Assembly (NCBI GenBank): GCA_003388505.1
Contig: QQVO01000015.1
Coordinates: 1-64,000 of the forward strand
Direction: 5' to 3'
Source of the DNA: Planctomycetota bacterium
Lineage (GTDB): Bacteria; Planctomycetota; Planctomycetia; Planctomycetales; Planctomycetaceae
DNA length: 64,000 nucleotides
Position numbers and translations under genes: made by a program. Below, piece after piece: positions 48,464 through 58,232 of this stretch (position 1 is the first letter of the stretch; each line of letters opens with the position of its first letter). The notes under the pieces were generated by a model. That model had not been told where the DNA came from, did not search any database, and saw only the letters and a program-made list of their open reading frames with translations.

Positions 48464-50776
48464 CTAACGGCGGCCGCGCCGATTGCCTCCGGGAGCCGCA
48501 GGCGCGGCCGGTCCCCCGGGCATTGCTCCCGCCGGTCCCCCGGGCATCGCTCCCGGCCCCATTGGGTCGTTGCCGCGCCGCAGCGAATTCCGATTGCGCC
48601 GTCCGCCGGGCATCCCCTGCATCATTTCTGCAGGCATCGCCGCCGCATCGCCGTAGATCGCGGAGTAATCGCCGATCTCGGACCCTGCGGTCGCCCTGTT
48701 CTCCTTCAGATAGGCGAAGTATTCGTTTTGCATCTCCAGGAAGTCCTCTTCCCGCTTCTTCGCCTCCGCCAGCGTGACGGGATCGATCAGCTTCAACTGC
48801 TGGTCGACAGTCGTCACCAGTGCGGCTTCGACCATCCCGGTCTCTCCTCTTGAGCCGGCGCCAGGAGGCAACCGCAACCCATCGTGCAACTTAGGATCGA
48901 ACTTCAACTCCGGCAGGGCGTCGACCAGGACATCGTCGGACTCGAAAACGTATTCGGTCTCTTCAAAGCTCCCCTTTGTCGGATCAGGCATCTCGGTCTT
49001 GGTGGTCCCGCCGATCTTCTGCCCGACCGCAACATCGACCACGTCGCGAACCGTCGTCCCGGCGTTGCGATCGTACTGAAAGATCGTCATCCGCGCTTCC
49101 GGATAGAGCCTCAGACGATGCGGCTCAACCTCGGCCAGGAAATACTTGACCGTCTCTTCAACGTACACCGGAGTGGTGGGGTCGCTCCAAGGCGTAAACC
49201 GGGTTTCTCCCTGAACGACATGAGGGAGTCCGCCCGCGGCGGCGAGCGGTTTTCCGAAGTTCGGGTTGCGAATCTCGAGACGCACGCGGTAGCGGTAGGT
49301 GCGGCCGGGTTCCACGTCGAAATCGAGGTAACGGTAAAGCAGCAGTTCTCCTTCGGCCGTGGCCCGCTCTTTCACCCAGTCTTCAATCCTCTGCTTTGCC
49401 TTGGGATCGTCGATGTCCTCCAGATTCATCTCCTCCATCAGTTCTTCGGCGAATTTCTTGAGGGCGGCGTCCATCTGCGTTGCCCCGTTGCGGCCGGCGA
49501 ACTGTCCGGCCGGTTGCGCCATGCCGGCGGGAGCGGCCGTCATTTCCATCATCGCCCGCATGTCGTACGCCGAATCCAGACCGATCAATCCCTGCTGCAG
49601 TTGCCGCGAATCGAACACCATGTCGCTGAAACCCTTCTTCTCGACGGGCGAATCGGGGAGTTGCTTCTGTTCCTCCAGAAACGCGGACAGCAGGGCCCGG
49701 TTATAGGCCATTTCCCGGTCAAGCATTTCGCCGGTCAGTTCGAAGTTCTTCAGCCGCTCATGCGTGGCCTGTTTCTGCCAGACTCCGGTGACCCGCATGG
49801 GCAACGGGCAGGTGATCGCGCTGTCGGTCACCGCGGCCGAGACGACGTCGGTTTCGATTCCATTGGCTCGACTGATGATGTCGCGCAGCACATCGATGTC
49901 CACGGCCTCCCAGTCAGTCCACTTGTCCGGGGCCTCGATGAGTCTCTGCCGCTCGAGTTCGAAATCGATGATCTCGAACGATTGCAACGCCTCCGCGTAG
50001 TTGACATTCATCGCTTCGGAGAACCGCCGCACCTGCTCCTTGAACTCGAACACGCCGCGGACGGACACGAACGGCCGCGCTTCGCCTTCGACGGTCTGCT
50101 GCTGCATGGTCTGCATCATCCCGGCCGGCGAGCCGTCCATCATTCCAGGCAGCGGGGGGACGTTGCCGGCGGGAGCGGCCCGCGTCGCCAGTTCGGGCGC
50201 CGCCATCGACCGGAAGTCGGGTTCGCCGCGCGGGGATCCGGGACTGTTGCCGCGATCGTTCCGGTCACGAAACTCGTCAGGCAGATCGCGTTGCTCCTCC
50301 TCGGCGTCCGTTTCGTCCTCCTCTTCTTCCTCCTCGTCCGCCGCAGCGACGGGATCGGGCCGCAATTCGATCAGAACGCGCGCGGATGTCGCGACCATGT
50401 CCTTCACTTTGATAAACTCCGGCTCTTCCAGCGGGTTGTCGCGATCGATGTTGTCCTTGTACATCGCTTCGGCGGTGTAGTAGTCGGGCGTGACCAGAAT
50501 GCGGCTGAACAGCCTATTGTCGATCACCTGCTCGGGACGATTCGAGTCGTCCAGCACGAATTCCTGTTTCTTGTCCTCCGGCCAGGGCAGCTCTTCGAGT
50601 TTCTGGCTCGCTTCATTCACCTTCTTCGTGATGTCTTCGGGCGCGAGATCGATCGGCGTCCACTTGGTCATTCCGAGCGCCGTCAGAACAATCACCACGA
50701 CCACGCCGAATGCAAACTTTTCGCCGTGTTGAATCATCGCCTGCTTGGCGTCGAATCCTTTGAGTTTCCCTGCCAT
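48464..50776 (-). CDS. Pilus-operon membrane-anchored protein, third gene
   Basis: A 770-residue protein I do not recognise by family. One membrane segment near residue 25 (FGVVVVIVLTALGMT) is followed by a large extra-cytoplasmic part with coiled-coil character at first, then glycine/proline/methionine-rich linkers (for example PGMMDGSPAGMMQTMQQ) and a positively charged tail (GGPAAPAAPGGNRRGRR). Position, after PilM-PilN-like and PilO-like genes and before a strong terminator, indicates a part of the same type IV pilus-like complex, perhaps in the place of PilP. The frame opens ten codons upstream; ATG 50776 is used. Function is inferred from context only. Confidence 0.7.
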   Translation of the reverse strand: MAGKLKGFDAKQAMIQHGEKFAFGVVVVIVLTALGMTKWTPIDLAPEDITKKVNEASQKLEELPWPEDKKQEFVLDDSNRPEQVIDNRLFSRILVTPDYYTAEAMYKDNIDRDNPLEEPEFIKVKDMVATSARVLIELRPDPVAAADEEEEEEDETDAEEEQRDLPDEFRDRNDRGNSPGSPRGEPDFRSMAAPELATRAAPAGNVPPLPGMMDGSPAGMMQTMQQQTVEGEARPFVSVRGVFEFKEQVRRFSEAMNVNYAEALQSFEIIDFELERQRLIEAPDKWTDWEAVDIDVLRDIISRANGIETDVVSAAVTDSAITCPLPMRVTGVWQKQATHERLKNFELTGEMLDREMAYNRALLSAFLEEQKQLPDSPVEKKGFSDMVFDSRQLQQGLIGLDSAYDMRAMMEMTAAPAGMAQPAGQFAGRNGATQMDAALKKFAEELMEEMNLEDIDDPKAKQRIEDWVKERATAEGELLLYRYLDFDVEPGRTYRYRVRLEIRNPNFGKPLAAAGGLPHVVQGETRFTPWSDPTTPVYVEETVKYFLAEVEPHRLRLYPEARMTIFQYDRNAGTTVRDVVDVAVGQKIGGTTKTEMPDPTKGSFEETEYVFESDDVLVDALPELKFDPKLHDGLRLPPGAGSRGETGMVEAALVTTVDQQLKLIDPVTLAEAKKREEDFLEMQNEYFAYLKENRATAGSEIGDYSAIYGDAAAMPAEMMQGMPGGRRNRNSLRRGNDPMGPGAMPGGPAGAMPGGPAAPAAPGGNRRGRR

Positions 50777-50905
50777 GACTAGCCTCGTTTGGTTTTCATG
50801 CCGCACCGGCGAACGTGGGGCGTTCCGGTGCGGTTTGTCCGATTAAAGTTCGCGCCAATTCTCGCGGTTTGCTGATGGTCCTGTTCCTGTCGAGCCGGGA
50901 AGAGT

Positions 50906-52435
50906 TCACTCTTCGTTCGCGGCATCGGCTGGAGGAAGTTCGCCGTCGGGGGACGACTCGTCCGGACTCGTCTCCGTTTCGACACTGTCATCTTCAACGG
51001 CAGCCGCCTCGTTCGAGTCGCTTTCCGGCTGGACGGTTTCTCCATCACTCACGCCGCTTGAGTCTGCTTCCTCTGCCTCGAGGGAAGCCAGCAGTTCTTC
51101 CGAGGGAGGATGGTAGAAGGTAATGGCGCCCGCCACGGCGAGTTGCACAAGGTCGGGATGGGTCAACAGTCCGGCGAACTCGTCCTGGGACAACATCTGT
51201 CCCGGGCCGTAGTTGCGCCCGGGGGGGGCGAACGCGTCGCCGCTATCCAGCCCGGGGACTCCCGCGCCGGCCGGTCCGGGGGCGGCCAGATCCGGGAACG
51301 CCGCATTGAGATCTCCCCCCAGCAAACCGGATTGTCCCGTCCCGGTTTCAGGATTCGGCCCCACGTGAAACCGCACGATCCGAATGGGCCACTCCGCATT
51401 CGACAATTCCACGAGGAAGTCGGCGATCTTTGTCTGATCGATCAGCACTTCCAGATAGAAGCCGCGCTCCCGGAACGGTGCGGATTCATCCAGCTTGATG
51501 TACCGGAGTTGCTCCGCCTTCGCCGGACGCGAATTGCTGGTGGCCATGGCGGCGGGGTCGCCGGCCGGCGCCGCTGAACTCGACCCGGACCCGGCCTTCT
51601 TGTCGGACCCGAATTCCTCGGACGGATCGAAACCGACCGCGCCTCCTCCACTGAAGTCGCCGCCCGGTCCATCCCGCCGACCGCCCTGATTCAGCTCTTG
51701 CATCATCGCCGCGTCGGGTCCGCCCGGCATTCCTCCGGGGATCGCAGCGTCAGCGCCACCGCCTCCACCGCCCGACTTTTTCACCGTCGATTCTCCGTCC
51801 CCGCCGACCAGACGGACTTCATAGATCTTCCGCACCACGGCCTTGGCGGCGTTTGGAGCGTCTTCGTTCACGTTGCGCACCGCTTCGAGGAGGAGCGTCA
51901 GGAACCACACGTCCTCCTCGGCGTTCCAGATGTCCTCGGAACGCATCGCCTGCTGGTCGAATTCATGCTCCGGGATCACCGAGCGGTCCAGGAAGACTTT
52001 GCCGCGCACTTCGTTGGCGGCCAGGACGATCGGCTCGGCGACGGCATACAGATCCTCGATCTCGTCGGGGTAGACCGAGCGATAAACGAACCCCGCTTCC
52101 CGTGAAAACGGACCGCGATAACCTTCTTCCGGGAGATACTGCTGCATCTCCTGCGGCCAGACCATTCGCTCCTGCTGATGGTCCCAGAGCCTGACGATCT
52201 GGGCGTTCAGTTGGCGGCGGATGACCTCGTTCTGCGCCTCGAGTCCTCCGAATTCGGCTTTGGTCCACTTCGGATTGGGCTCATTGCCGGTGGGGACATT
52301 CAGTTTCCTCAATACGTCCTCACGCGCTTGCCGCGCCTCGTTGAGCGCGGCATTCGCCTTGTAATAGCCGAAAATCGAAAGGATCGGCACCAGGGCCAGC
52401 AGAATCCAGAACCGATGCTTGATGACTTTATCCAT
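50906..52435 (-). CDS. PilO-like membrane protein of the pilus operon
   Basis: A 509-residue protein with an N-terminal membrane helix (FWILLALVPILSIFGYYKA) followed at once by a coiled coil (ALNEARQAREDVLRKL and LEAQNEVIRRQLNAQIVRL), the layout of PilO in pilus assembly platforms. The rest is much longer than PilO (about 200 residues) with glycine-rich linkers and a serine/acid-rich C-terminal tail. It is the second gene of the operon, 67 bases after the PilM-like gene and 129 bases before the third. Assignment as PilO-like rests on topology and order, not on sequence identity. Confidence 0.65.
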   Translation of the reverse strand: MDKVIKHRFWILLALVPILSIFGYYKANAALNEARQAREDVLRKLNVPTGNEPNPKWTKAEFGGLEAQNEVIRRQLNAQIVRLWDHQQERMVWPQEMQQYLPEEGYRGPFSREAGFVYRSVYPDEIEDLYAVAEPIVLAANEVRGKVFLDRSVIPEHEFDQQAMRSEDIWNAEEDVWFLTLLLEAVRNVNEDAPNAAKAVVRKIYEVRLVGGDGESTVKKSGGGGGGADAAIPGGMPGGPDAAMMQELNQGGRRDGPGGDFSGGGAVGFDPSEEFGSDKKAGSGSSSAAPAGDPAAMATSNSRPAKAEQLRYIKLDESAPFRERGFYLEVLIDQTKIADFLVELSNAEWPIRIVRFHVGPNPETGTGQSGLLGGDLNAAFPDLAAPGPAGAGVPGLDSGDAFAPPGRNYGPGQMLSQDEFAGLLTHPDLVQLAVAGAITFYHPPSEELLASLEAEEADSSGVSDGETVQPESDSNEAAAVEDDSVETETSPDESSPDGELPPADAANEE

Positions 52436-52502
52436 GGGGAAGTCTTACCGTTCTTCGGGGGTCATTCATTCTTCTCTGCGCTGATCCGACGGGTCATCGC
52501 GA

Positions 52503-54623
52503 CTAGGCCGGCGGCTCCTCCGCAGCCGGTTCGGCGGCGTCGGGCTCGGGCGATCCGTCGGTAGGCGCCGTGGTCTCTTCCTCGACAACAACATCCACCC
52601 GTTCGCTCTCGGGGATCGGCTGAAAGACGAGTTCGACCACGAAATTGAGTTGCTTGATCATCCGTGTTTCGTCGTTATCGCTGGCGGCATTGTTGCGGCG
52701 GGGAGCCGGCCGATTGCGATTCTGGCCGAACGCGGGATTCGCCGGGTTGGCGCCAAAGAACGTCGCGGCGGGACGGTTGCCGGCCAGTGGATTCTGCGCC
52801 GGCGTTCCGACGCCGTACGGGCTGTATTCGATCGTCGTGTCCTGCCATCTCACGACGGTGGGATGCGTGAGTCCCATCCGACGCACGTCGCGCGTCTCCC
52901 CGCTGTCGGGGGCCACAATCGTCTGCTGCTGCAGTTTCGCCAGGAATCGATTTTCCAGGTAGCCGATTGAGCTGTTGACGGGATCCCCCTTGGTATAGTG
53001 CCAGTGCATGCCGGCGAGCGTGATGATGTACCCTTCGCCCGAAGGGGCGTTCTCCCTGTCCTCGGGCGTCATGTAGAACTTCTGGTTGTCGTCCAGGTCG
53101 TCGTACCACTCCTTGACGTCGGCCATGTGTTCGGCCGAGAAGTGCGTAATCGAGATCATCTCCCGTTTCTCGATCTCGGTTTCGTCCTGCTCGTTCCCTT
53201 CGTCGCGGGGCAGGCAATCGAGGATCGCGTTGTAAGCCTCGAGCCAGGTGAGATCCCGGCGGCCTTCGACCAGTCCGGCTAACTCGGTTTGCACGGCTTC
53301 AAATTCGCCTTCCGCGGAATTGTAGGCGTTGCCGTATGCGGAGACTTTCTCACTCAGTTCCTTCGCCTGTTGCTCTGCTTGCTCAAATGCTTCGCTATGC
53401 GGCTTGGCGTACGTGAGGGCGTTGCCGATGGTCGAGATCGCGAACCCGAACAGCAGCACGGCGGCGGCGGCGACGGCCCACGGCTTCTTCTTGCGAATCG
53501 TGCGGGCCGTGGCGATTTCGGGCGGGAGCAACGACGTTTTCGTCGTCGTCAGTCCCAACGCCTGGACGGCGAGACCGTACGCCACGGTGAAGCTCAGGAT
53601 GTTGTCAGAGAACAGCGGCGCGTTCAGGACCGCATCGCCCGCCAGGGCGCGGTAGGTGTCGGGCCGCTCAACTTCGTACTGCAGGTTCTGCTGCAGAAAC
53701 TTCTGGAGACCGGCCAGCTTGAACCCGTTGCCGACGCCGATCACCTTTTCGATCTTCGCCTGCCGGTTGACGCTGGAAAAGAAGCCGATCGAGCGCTGGA
53801 TCTCGGCGGCGTAGTCGTTGAAGACCGGCCGCAGCGCCTGGAACACGGCTCGCGGATCGGGAGACTTGGTCGCGTTACACTTGAGGTGCTCGGCTTTGGC
53901 GAAGCTGAGCTTCATCTCCTTGGTCAGCGCCCGCGTGAAGTGGTTGCCGCCCAGCGGGACGTTGCGAATCCAGATCTTCTGCCCGTTGGAGACAAGCAGC
54001 GACGTGTTGTCGCAGCCCATGTCCAGCATGATGATGTATTCTTCGCGGTCGTCGGCCGGCTGATCCGGTCGGATTCCGAGTTCGTCGAAACCCAGCACGT
54101 TAAACAGCGCCAGCGGAGCGATCTGGATCAGCTCCACTTCCAGCTTGGCGTCCGTAAACGGTTTGAGCTGCTGTTCGACCTGGTCGCGCTTCATCGCGAA
54201 CAGTCCGACCTCGGCGTCGAGCAGATAGCCGCTCTCCTCCGCCCCGGCCCCAAGAGGCTGGTAATCCCAGATCACCTCCTCGAGGGCGAACGGAATCTGC
54301 TGGCGGGCCTCGTACTTGATGATCTCGGCCAGCTTGCCGGTCTCGACCGGCGGAAGCTGGATAAAGCGAGCCAGCGCCGACTGGCCCGGCACGCTGATGG
54401 CGATCAGATCGCCGTCGACCTCATTGCGAGAGAGAAACGTCTCCATCGCCTGGTCGATGATTTCTTCGGGAATCGCGTCGGGCTGGCTGAGGATCTTGGG
54501 ATAGGGGACGTAGTCGAAGGCGACTGCGACCGCCTGCCCGGCGTCCTCGAAGTATCGGATCTTCAGCGCCTTCAGCGCCGATTGCCCGATGTCAATGCCC
54601 CATGCTGCGCGAGTCTCAGCCAT
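52503..54623 (-). CDS. pilM: PilM-like ATPase-fold protein fused to a PilN-like domain
   Basis: A 706-residue protein. Residues 1-375 match PilM, the cytoplasmic actin-fold ring protein of type IV pilus platforms: GIDIGQSALKALKIRY at the N-terminus, DYQPLGAGAEESGYLLD, and MLDMGCDNTSLLVSNG. A membrane helix at about 380-400 (WAVAAAAVLLFGFAISTIGN) is followed by a coiled coil (AFEQAEQQAKELSEKVSAY), the layout of PilN, which is normally a separate gene. A C-terminal domain and a proline/acidic tail make the protein about twice normal length. Start ATG 54623 has GGGAGAG nine bases upstream. First gene of the operon ending at the terminator 48381-48425. Confidence 0.88.
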   Translation of the reverse strand: MAETRAAWGIDIGQSALKALKIRYFEDAGQAVAVAFDYVPYPKILSQPDAIPEEIIDQAMETFLSRNEVDGDLIAISVPGQSALARFIQLPPVETGKLAEIIKYEARQQIPFALEEVIWDYQPLGAGAEESGYLLDAEVGLFAMKRDQVEQQLKPFTDAKLEVELIQIAPLALFNVLGFDELGIRPDQPADDREEYIIMLDMGCDNTSLLVSNGQKIWIRNVPLGGNHFTRALTKEMKLSFAKAEHLKCNATKSPDPRAVFQALRPVFNDYAAEIQRSIGFFSSVNRQAKIEKVIGVGNGFKLAGLQKFLQQNLQYEVERPDTYRALAGDAVLNAPLFSDNILSFTVAYGLAVQALGLTTTKTSLLPPEIATARTIRKKKPWAVAAAAVLLFGFAISTIGNALTYAKPHSEAFEQAEQQAKELSEKVSAYGNAYNSAEGEFEAVQTELAGLVEGRRDLTWLEAYNAILDCLPRDEGNEQDETEIEKREMISITHFSAEHMADVKEWYDDLDDNQKFYMTPEDRENAPSGEGYIITLAGMHWHYTKGDPVNSSIGYLENRFLAKLQQQTIVAPDSGETRDVRRMGLTHPTVVRWQDTTIEYSPYGVGTPAQNPLAGNRPAATFFGANPANPAFGQNRNRPAPRRNNAASDNDETRMIKQLNFVVELVFQPIPESERVDVVVEEETTAPTDGSPEPDAAEPAAEEPPA

Positions 54624-55280
54624 TACGAATCACTCTCCCTGAACGAACCACGTCGTGCCTGACAGCACACTGGACACTGAAATCCGGGAAATCTCTGGAA
54701 TTGAACACTGCGTGTCGGAACGGGCGGCGATCGCGACCGCGCGTCCCCGGAGACGGAAACCGCCGCGCCGCCCGGAAAAGGCGCGCGAACAAGCTTTCTG
54801 GAAATGAATCATGCTCCCCCTGACCCGCCCCGCGCGGGGGTGGTCTCACCTGATGCCGCTTCGCGAATCAGTGTTGGCGATCTGTCGCGCGGATTCTCGG
54901 CCTCGACAGTCCAAACACCGCTCGACGCGGACACACGGTAGAGCAATTTGCTCTAAGCTACCTCGTAAGTTCCAGTTTCGTCAACCAAAATGCCGCATCC
55001 CGCCTGGAGGAAGAACGGTTTGCACCTGCCAATGCGAGGCTGCGGGCGGGACTGCGTTCGATCGTCAGCGATCGTGCCGGTCAGTCCACCTCGCCTCCGG
55101 TCTCAATCCCGCAGGCGAACACTCCGATCGCGGGATTGGATGCAACGACCTGCGCAATAGTTCCCGATTTTTTTATCGCACGGATTGCGCGTCGTACTCG
55201 GAAAAGGCCCGACAATCAATATGATGCGGCGACAGCCGCAAAGCATGCGACTCTCCGCCACGAATCATCCCGATCAATCG
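54624..55280. other. Divergent intergenic region with a GTAG palindrome
   Basis: A 657-base gap between pilM and the GH38-like gene. It holds a palindrome, GTAGAGCAATTTGCTCTA then agctac (54938-54962), again opening GTAG and closing CTAC. No gene is recognised. A T-run (gattttttta, near 55166) may be part of a promoter or leader. Confidence 0.5.
54938..54962. repeat. GTAG-to-CTAC palindrome (class IV)
   Basis: Stem AGAGCA-ATT-TGCTCT between a leading GT and a trailing aagctac. It shares the GTAG/CTAC ends with the other palindromes but has an unrelated stem. Confidence 0.55.
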
Positions 55281-58148
55281 ATGAACTACGACGAATTGCT
55301 CGTCCTCATTCCGTGCCACAGTCTGGAGGATTTTCCTTCAGAACTGGCGGAACAACCGGCCGAAGGGTTGCTGAACGCATTCGCGGTGTTGTGGCACCCC
55401 GTGCTCCTGGCCGCCGCGGAATCGCTGCCCCAATGGCGGCGGGCCGATGAATCCCAGGAGGTCCGGCCGAACTGCCTGATTCTCGTGCCGCCTCCCAGCG
55501 TCGACTGGGTTCCGCACGGATGGGGTGAACGGGCGCGGCGGGAGGGATCGCATGTCGTCACGGGCGTCACCGAGCGTCAGGAACTCCTGCAGGCCTGCCT
55601 GCAACCGCTCGAAGAGACTCCGGATGTCGACCCCGATCTCGCCGCCGATTTCATCGCGTTCGGACTGTGTTACCTCCACAGCGAACTCCTCACGCGGCAC
55701 ATGCGCAACTTCAGCCACGTGGATGAGGTGCACCTGCAGCGGGAGGCGGTGGCCGCTGCCAAAGCAGCCGTGCAGAACGACCGAGTGGCGGCTGAGACAC
55801 ACTTGCGATACTGCTACGAGATGCTGCTCGAAACGCGGGAACGATACTATCCCGTGGAGTGCTACCTCATCGATCTTTGCCTCGTGGCGCCGGACCTGGC
55901 GGACAAGCATCTCATTGATCTGCTCTCCCACCGGGCGCCCTGCAACCTGCTGGGGACGGCGGCCGACTGGGACGCAATTGCCAAACAGCAGCCCGCGGTC
56001 ATCGAGGATGCTGCGCGGGCATGTCGCGACAAGCGAATCGACCTTGTCGGGGGCGAATGGTCGGAAACCTGCAGCACACTCCTTTCCATCCAGTCCCCGA
56101 TCTGGCAGCTGCAGCGCGGGCACGAGACGTTTCGCCGCCTGTTTGACCGGGTGCCGACAATGTGGGGCCGGCGCAAGTATGGAGTCGACCCCTACCTCCC
56201 GCAGATTCTGGATCACTACGGGTACGCCGCTGCGCTGCACGTGGTGATGGATGACGGCATCTATCCCGACCAGGAACACAGCAAACTGAGGTGGTCGGGA
56301 TGCGACGGAACGACGATCGACGCCCTGAGCCGCATCCCGCTCGCCGCCGACAGCGCCGCCAGTTTTCTGCGATTTCCGCTCCGGATGTCGGAGTCGATGG
56401 ACCACGACCAGACTGCCGCCGTCGCGTTCGCGCGCTGGCCGGAACTTCGCACGCCCTGGCTGGACGATTTCCGCCGCATGACGAGATACGCCCCGGTTCT
56501 GGGAAGATTCGTCACCTTTCAGCAGTTCTTCGAAACGGGCGATCTCTCGGGGCCGCTCTGCGAATACAAAGCCGGCGAATACTTCTCGCCGACGCTGATC
56601 CAGTCGGTCGCCCGGCAGCAGGACGATCCAATCTCGCGACACATCGATTACTGGTCGAGGCGGTCGCGATTCGAGACGTTTGAGTGGTGCCGAAACGTCT
56701 CGCAGACGCTCCGGTCCGCCGCAGTCGACGAAGCGCAACACCGGATGACCGACGATCTCATTGAATCGGCCGACCCGGACGCCGATGCCGAAGTGAAGGC
56801 GTCCGCTGACGAGTGTCTCGCGGAACTGGAAAAGTCCGCCCTCCCGGCGTTGTCGGGACTGCTCGCACACGACGAATCGCGCGGACCGGGGGTACTGGTC
56901 GTGAACCCCCATTCGTTTCCACGCAACGTGCTCGCCGAATGGCCCGCAGGCGCTCCCGTTCCATCACTGTCGGATACGATTGCCGCGCGACAGTTCGACG
57001 ATTCGCAGCGTGCCGTCGTCGTCAAGACTCCCCCGTGCGGCTTTGTGTGGGTCTCCGCGCAAGACAGCGCCGCCGAACCGCCCGGCGTCGGCAAGACGCC
57101 GATGGCGGAGGAACTCGTGCTGAGAAACGATCGCTGTCAGGTCAACCTGAGCGAAGTCACCGGAGGGATCGGACGGCTCAGCGGATACGGACGCGGAACC
57201 AATCGCATCAGCCAGCAGATCGCATTTCGATTCCGGCAGGAACGAAAGGTGACATCCGGAAGCGGCGACGATGTCGAGACCTACCGGACCTACTACTCCG
57301 ACATGGTGCTTCGCGAGTCGCGGATCATCTCCCAGGGACCGGTTGTGGGAGAACTGGAGACGATCGGCGAGATTGTCGACCCTCAGGAACGCACGGTCCT
57401 CGCGGGATTCCGCCAGGTCACGCGCGTGGTGCGTTCGCGGCCGTTCGTGGAGATCGAGATTGAACTCGATCCGCAGACGCTCCCGGAAGGCGACCCCTGG
57501 ACCAGTTACTACGCCGTCCGGTTCGCCTGGAAAGAACCGACCGCAGCGCTTTCACGGTCTCTGCATGGAGGCGCGCACGCCGCGACCGGAGAACGCATCG
57601 AGGCGCCGCAGTTTATCGAACTGGCCGACGACGAAACCCGGACCACGATTCTTTCCCGGGGATTGCCGTTCCATCGCAAAACCGGGTCGCGCATGCTCGA
57701 TACGATCCTGCTGACGGCGGGTGAGACGCGGCGGCGCTTTCGGCTGGCCATTGCCCTTGATGAGCCCTACCCGATTCAGGCCGCGCTCGATGAAGCTGCC
57801 CCGGTCTTGTGCGTGCCGACCGAAGGCGGCCCACCGGGCGGCATGGACTCCGGCTGGTTGTTTCACCTTTCGAGCGGCAACGTGCAGTTGACGCGCATCC
57901 TCCCCCTCCGCACCGCGGAGTCGGAAGAGGATTCCACTCCCCCCGCCGCAGGAATGATCGTTCGCCTGTTGGAGACCGAGGGCTTGCGAACGACGACGTC
58001 GCTGCGGTGCTTCCGAACCCCCACCCTCGCGCGAGAAGTTGATTTTCAGGGCAAAGTGATGCGAACTTTGGATATCGATGACGACGCCGTTTCGATCGAA
58101 GTGGCGCCCTACGAGGTCTGCGACATCGAACTCCGGTTCGACCAGTAG
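55281..58148 (+). CDS. GH38-like (alpha-mannosidase-related) protein lacking the expected nucleophile
   Basis: A 955-residue protein. Residues about 250-330 fit the glycoside hydrolase 38 barrel: KRIDLVGGEWSE, QLQRGHETFRRLFDRVPTMW and YLPQILDHYGYAAALHV align with GGGWxE, QxxYGxxYFxxxF and LPQILxxxGI. The nucleophile region WxPDxFG is replaced by W295-GRRKYG, so the catalytic Asp appears missing. The second half contains beta domains typical of GH38 (VLVVNPHSFPRNVLAEWPAG and HAATGERIEAPQFIEL). It may be inactive, use another residue, or bind sugars. The start is uncertain (alternatives 55221, 55185); I chose MNYDELLVLIP for its hydrophobic strand. Gfo/Idh/MocA follows 85 bases later. Confidence 0.72.
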   Translation: MNYDELLVLIPCHSLEDFPSELAEQPAEGLLNAFAVLWHPVLLAAAESLPQWRRADESQEVRPNCLILVPPPSVDWVPHGWGERARREGSHVVTGVTERQELLQACLQPLEETPDVDPDLAADFIAFGLCYLHSELLTRHMRNFSHVDEVHLQREAVAAAKAAVQNDRVAAETHLRYCYEMLLETRERYYPVECYLIDLCLVAPDLADKHLIDLLSHRAPCNLLGTAADWDAIAKQQPAVIEDAARACRDKRIDLVGGEWSETCSTLLSIQSPIWQLQRGHETFRRLFDRVPTMWGRRKYGVDPYLPQILDHYGYAAALHVVMDDGIYPDQEHSKLRWSGCDGTTIDALSRIPLAADSAASFLRFPLRMSESMDHDQTAAVAFARWPELRTPWLDDFRRMTRYAPVLGRFVTFQQFFETGDLSGPLCEYKAGEYFSPTLIQSVARQQDDPISRHIDYWSRRSRFETFEWCRNVSQTLRSAAVDEAQHRMTDDLIESADPDADAEVKASADECLAELEKSALPALSGLLAHDESRGPGVLVVNPHSFPRNVLAEWPAGAPVPSLSDTIAARQFDDSQRAVVVKTPPCGFVWVSAQDSAAEPPGVGKTPMAEELVLRNDRCQVNLSEVTGGIGRLSGYGRGTNRISQQIAFRFRQERKVTSGSGDDVETYRTYYSDMVLRESRIISQGPVVGELETIGEIVDPQERTVLAGFRQVTRVVRSRPFVEIEIELDPQTLPEGDPWTSYYAVRFAWKEPTAALSRSLHGGAHAATGERIEAPQFIELADDETRTTILSRGLPFHRKTGSRMLDTILLTAGETRRRFRLAIALDEPYPIQAALDEAAPVLCVPTEGGPPGGMDSGWLFHLSSGNVQLTRILPLRTAESEEDSTPPAAGMIVRLLETEGLRTTTSLRCFRTPTLAREVDFQGKVMRTLDIDDDAVSIEVAPYEVCDIELRFDQ

Positions 58149-58188
58149 GCGAGTGGCCGAATGGCGAGCGGCCGGCGTCAGCCGGCCG
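58145..58188. repeat. Possible degenerate class I REP after the GH38-like gene
   Basis: The stop region GTAGGC (58145-58150) is followed 20 bases later by the hairpin CGGCCGGCGTCAGCCGGCCG (58169-58188). The GTAG is separated from the hairpin, so this may be a decayed copy or a coincidence. Confidence 0.4.
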
Positions 58189-58232
58189 TTGCGTCTTTCG
58201 TCCGCCCCCCTCCCGAAATTCGAGACCACACC

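Noticed and set aside
48884-50782. Plus-strand open frame of 632 codons opposite the third pil gene
   Set aside because: The minus-strand product has a membrane helix, operon position and terminator; the plus-strand frame has none of these and a biased composition.
53289-54662. Plus-strand open frame of 457 codons opposite pilM
   Set aside because: The minus-strand gene carries clear PilM motifs and a good ribosome site; this frame does not.
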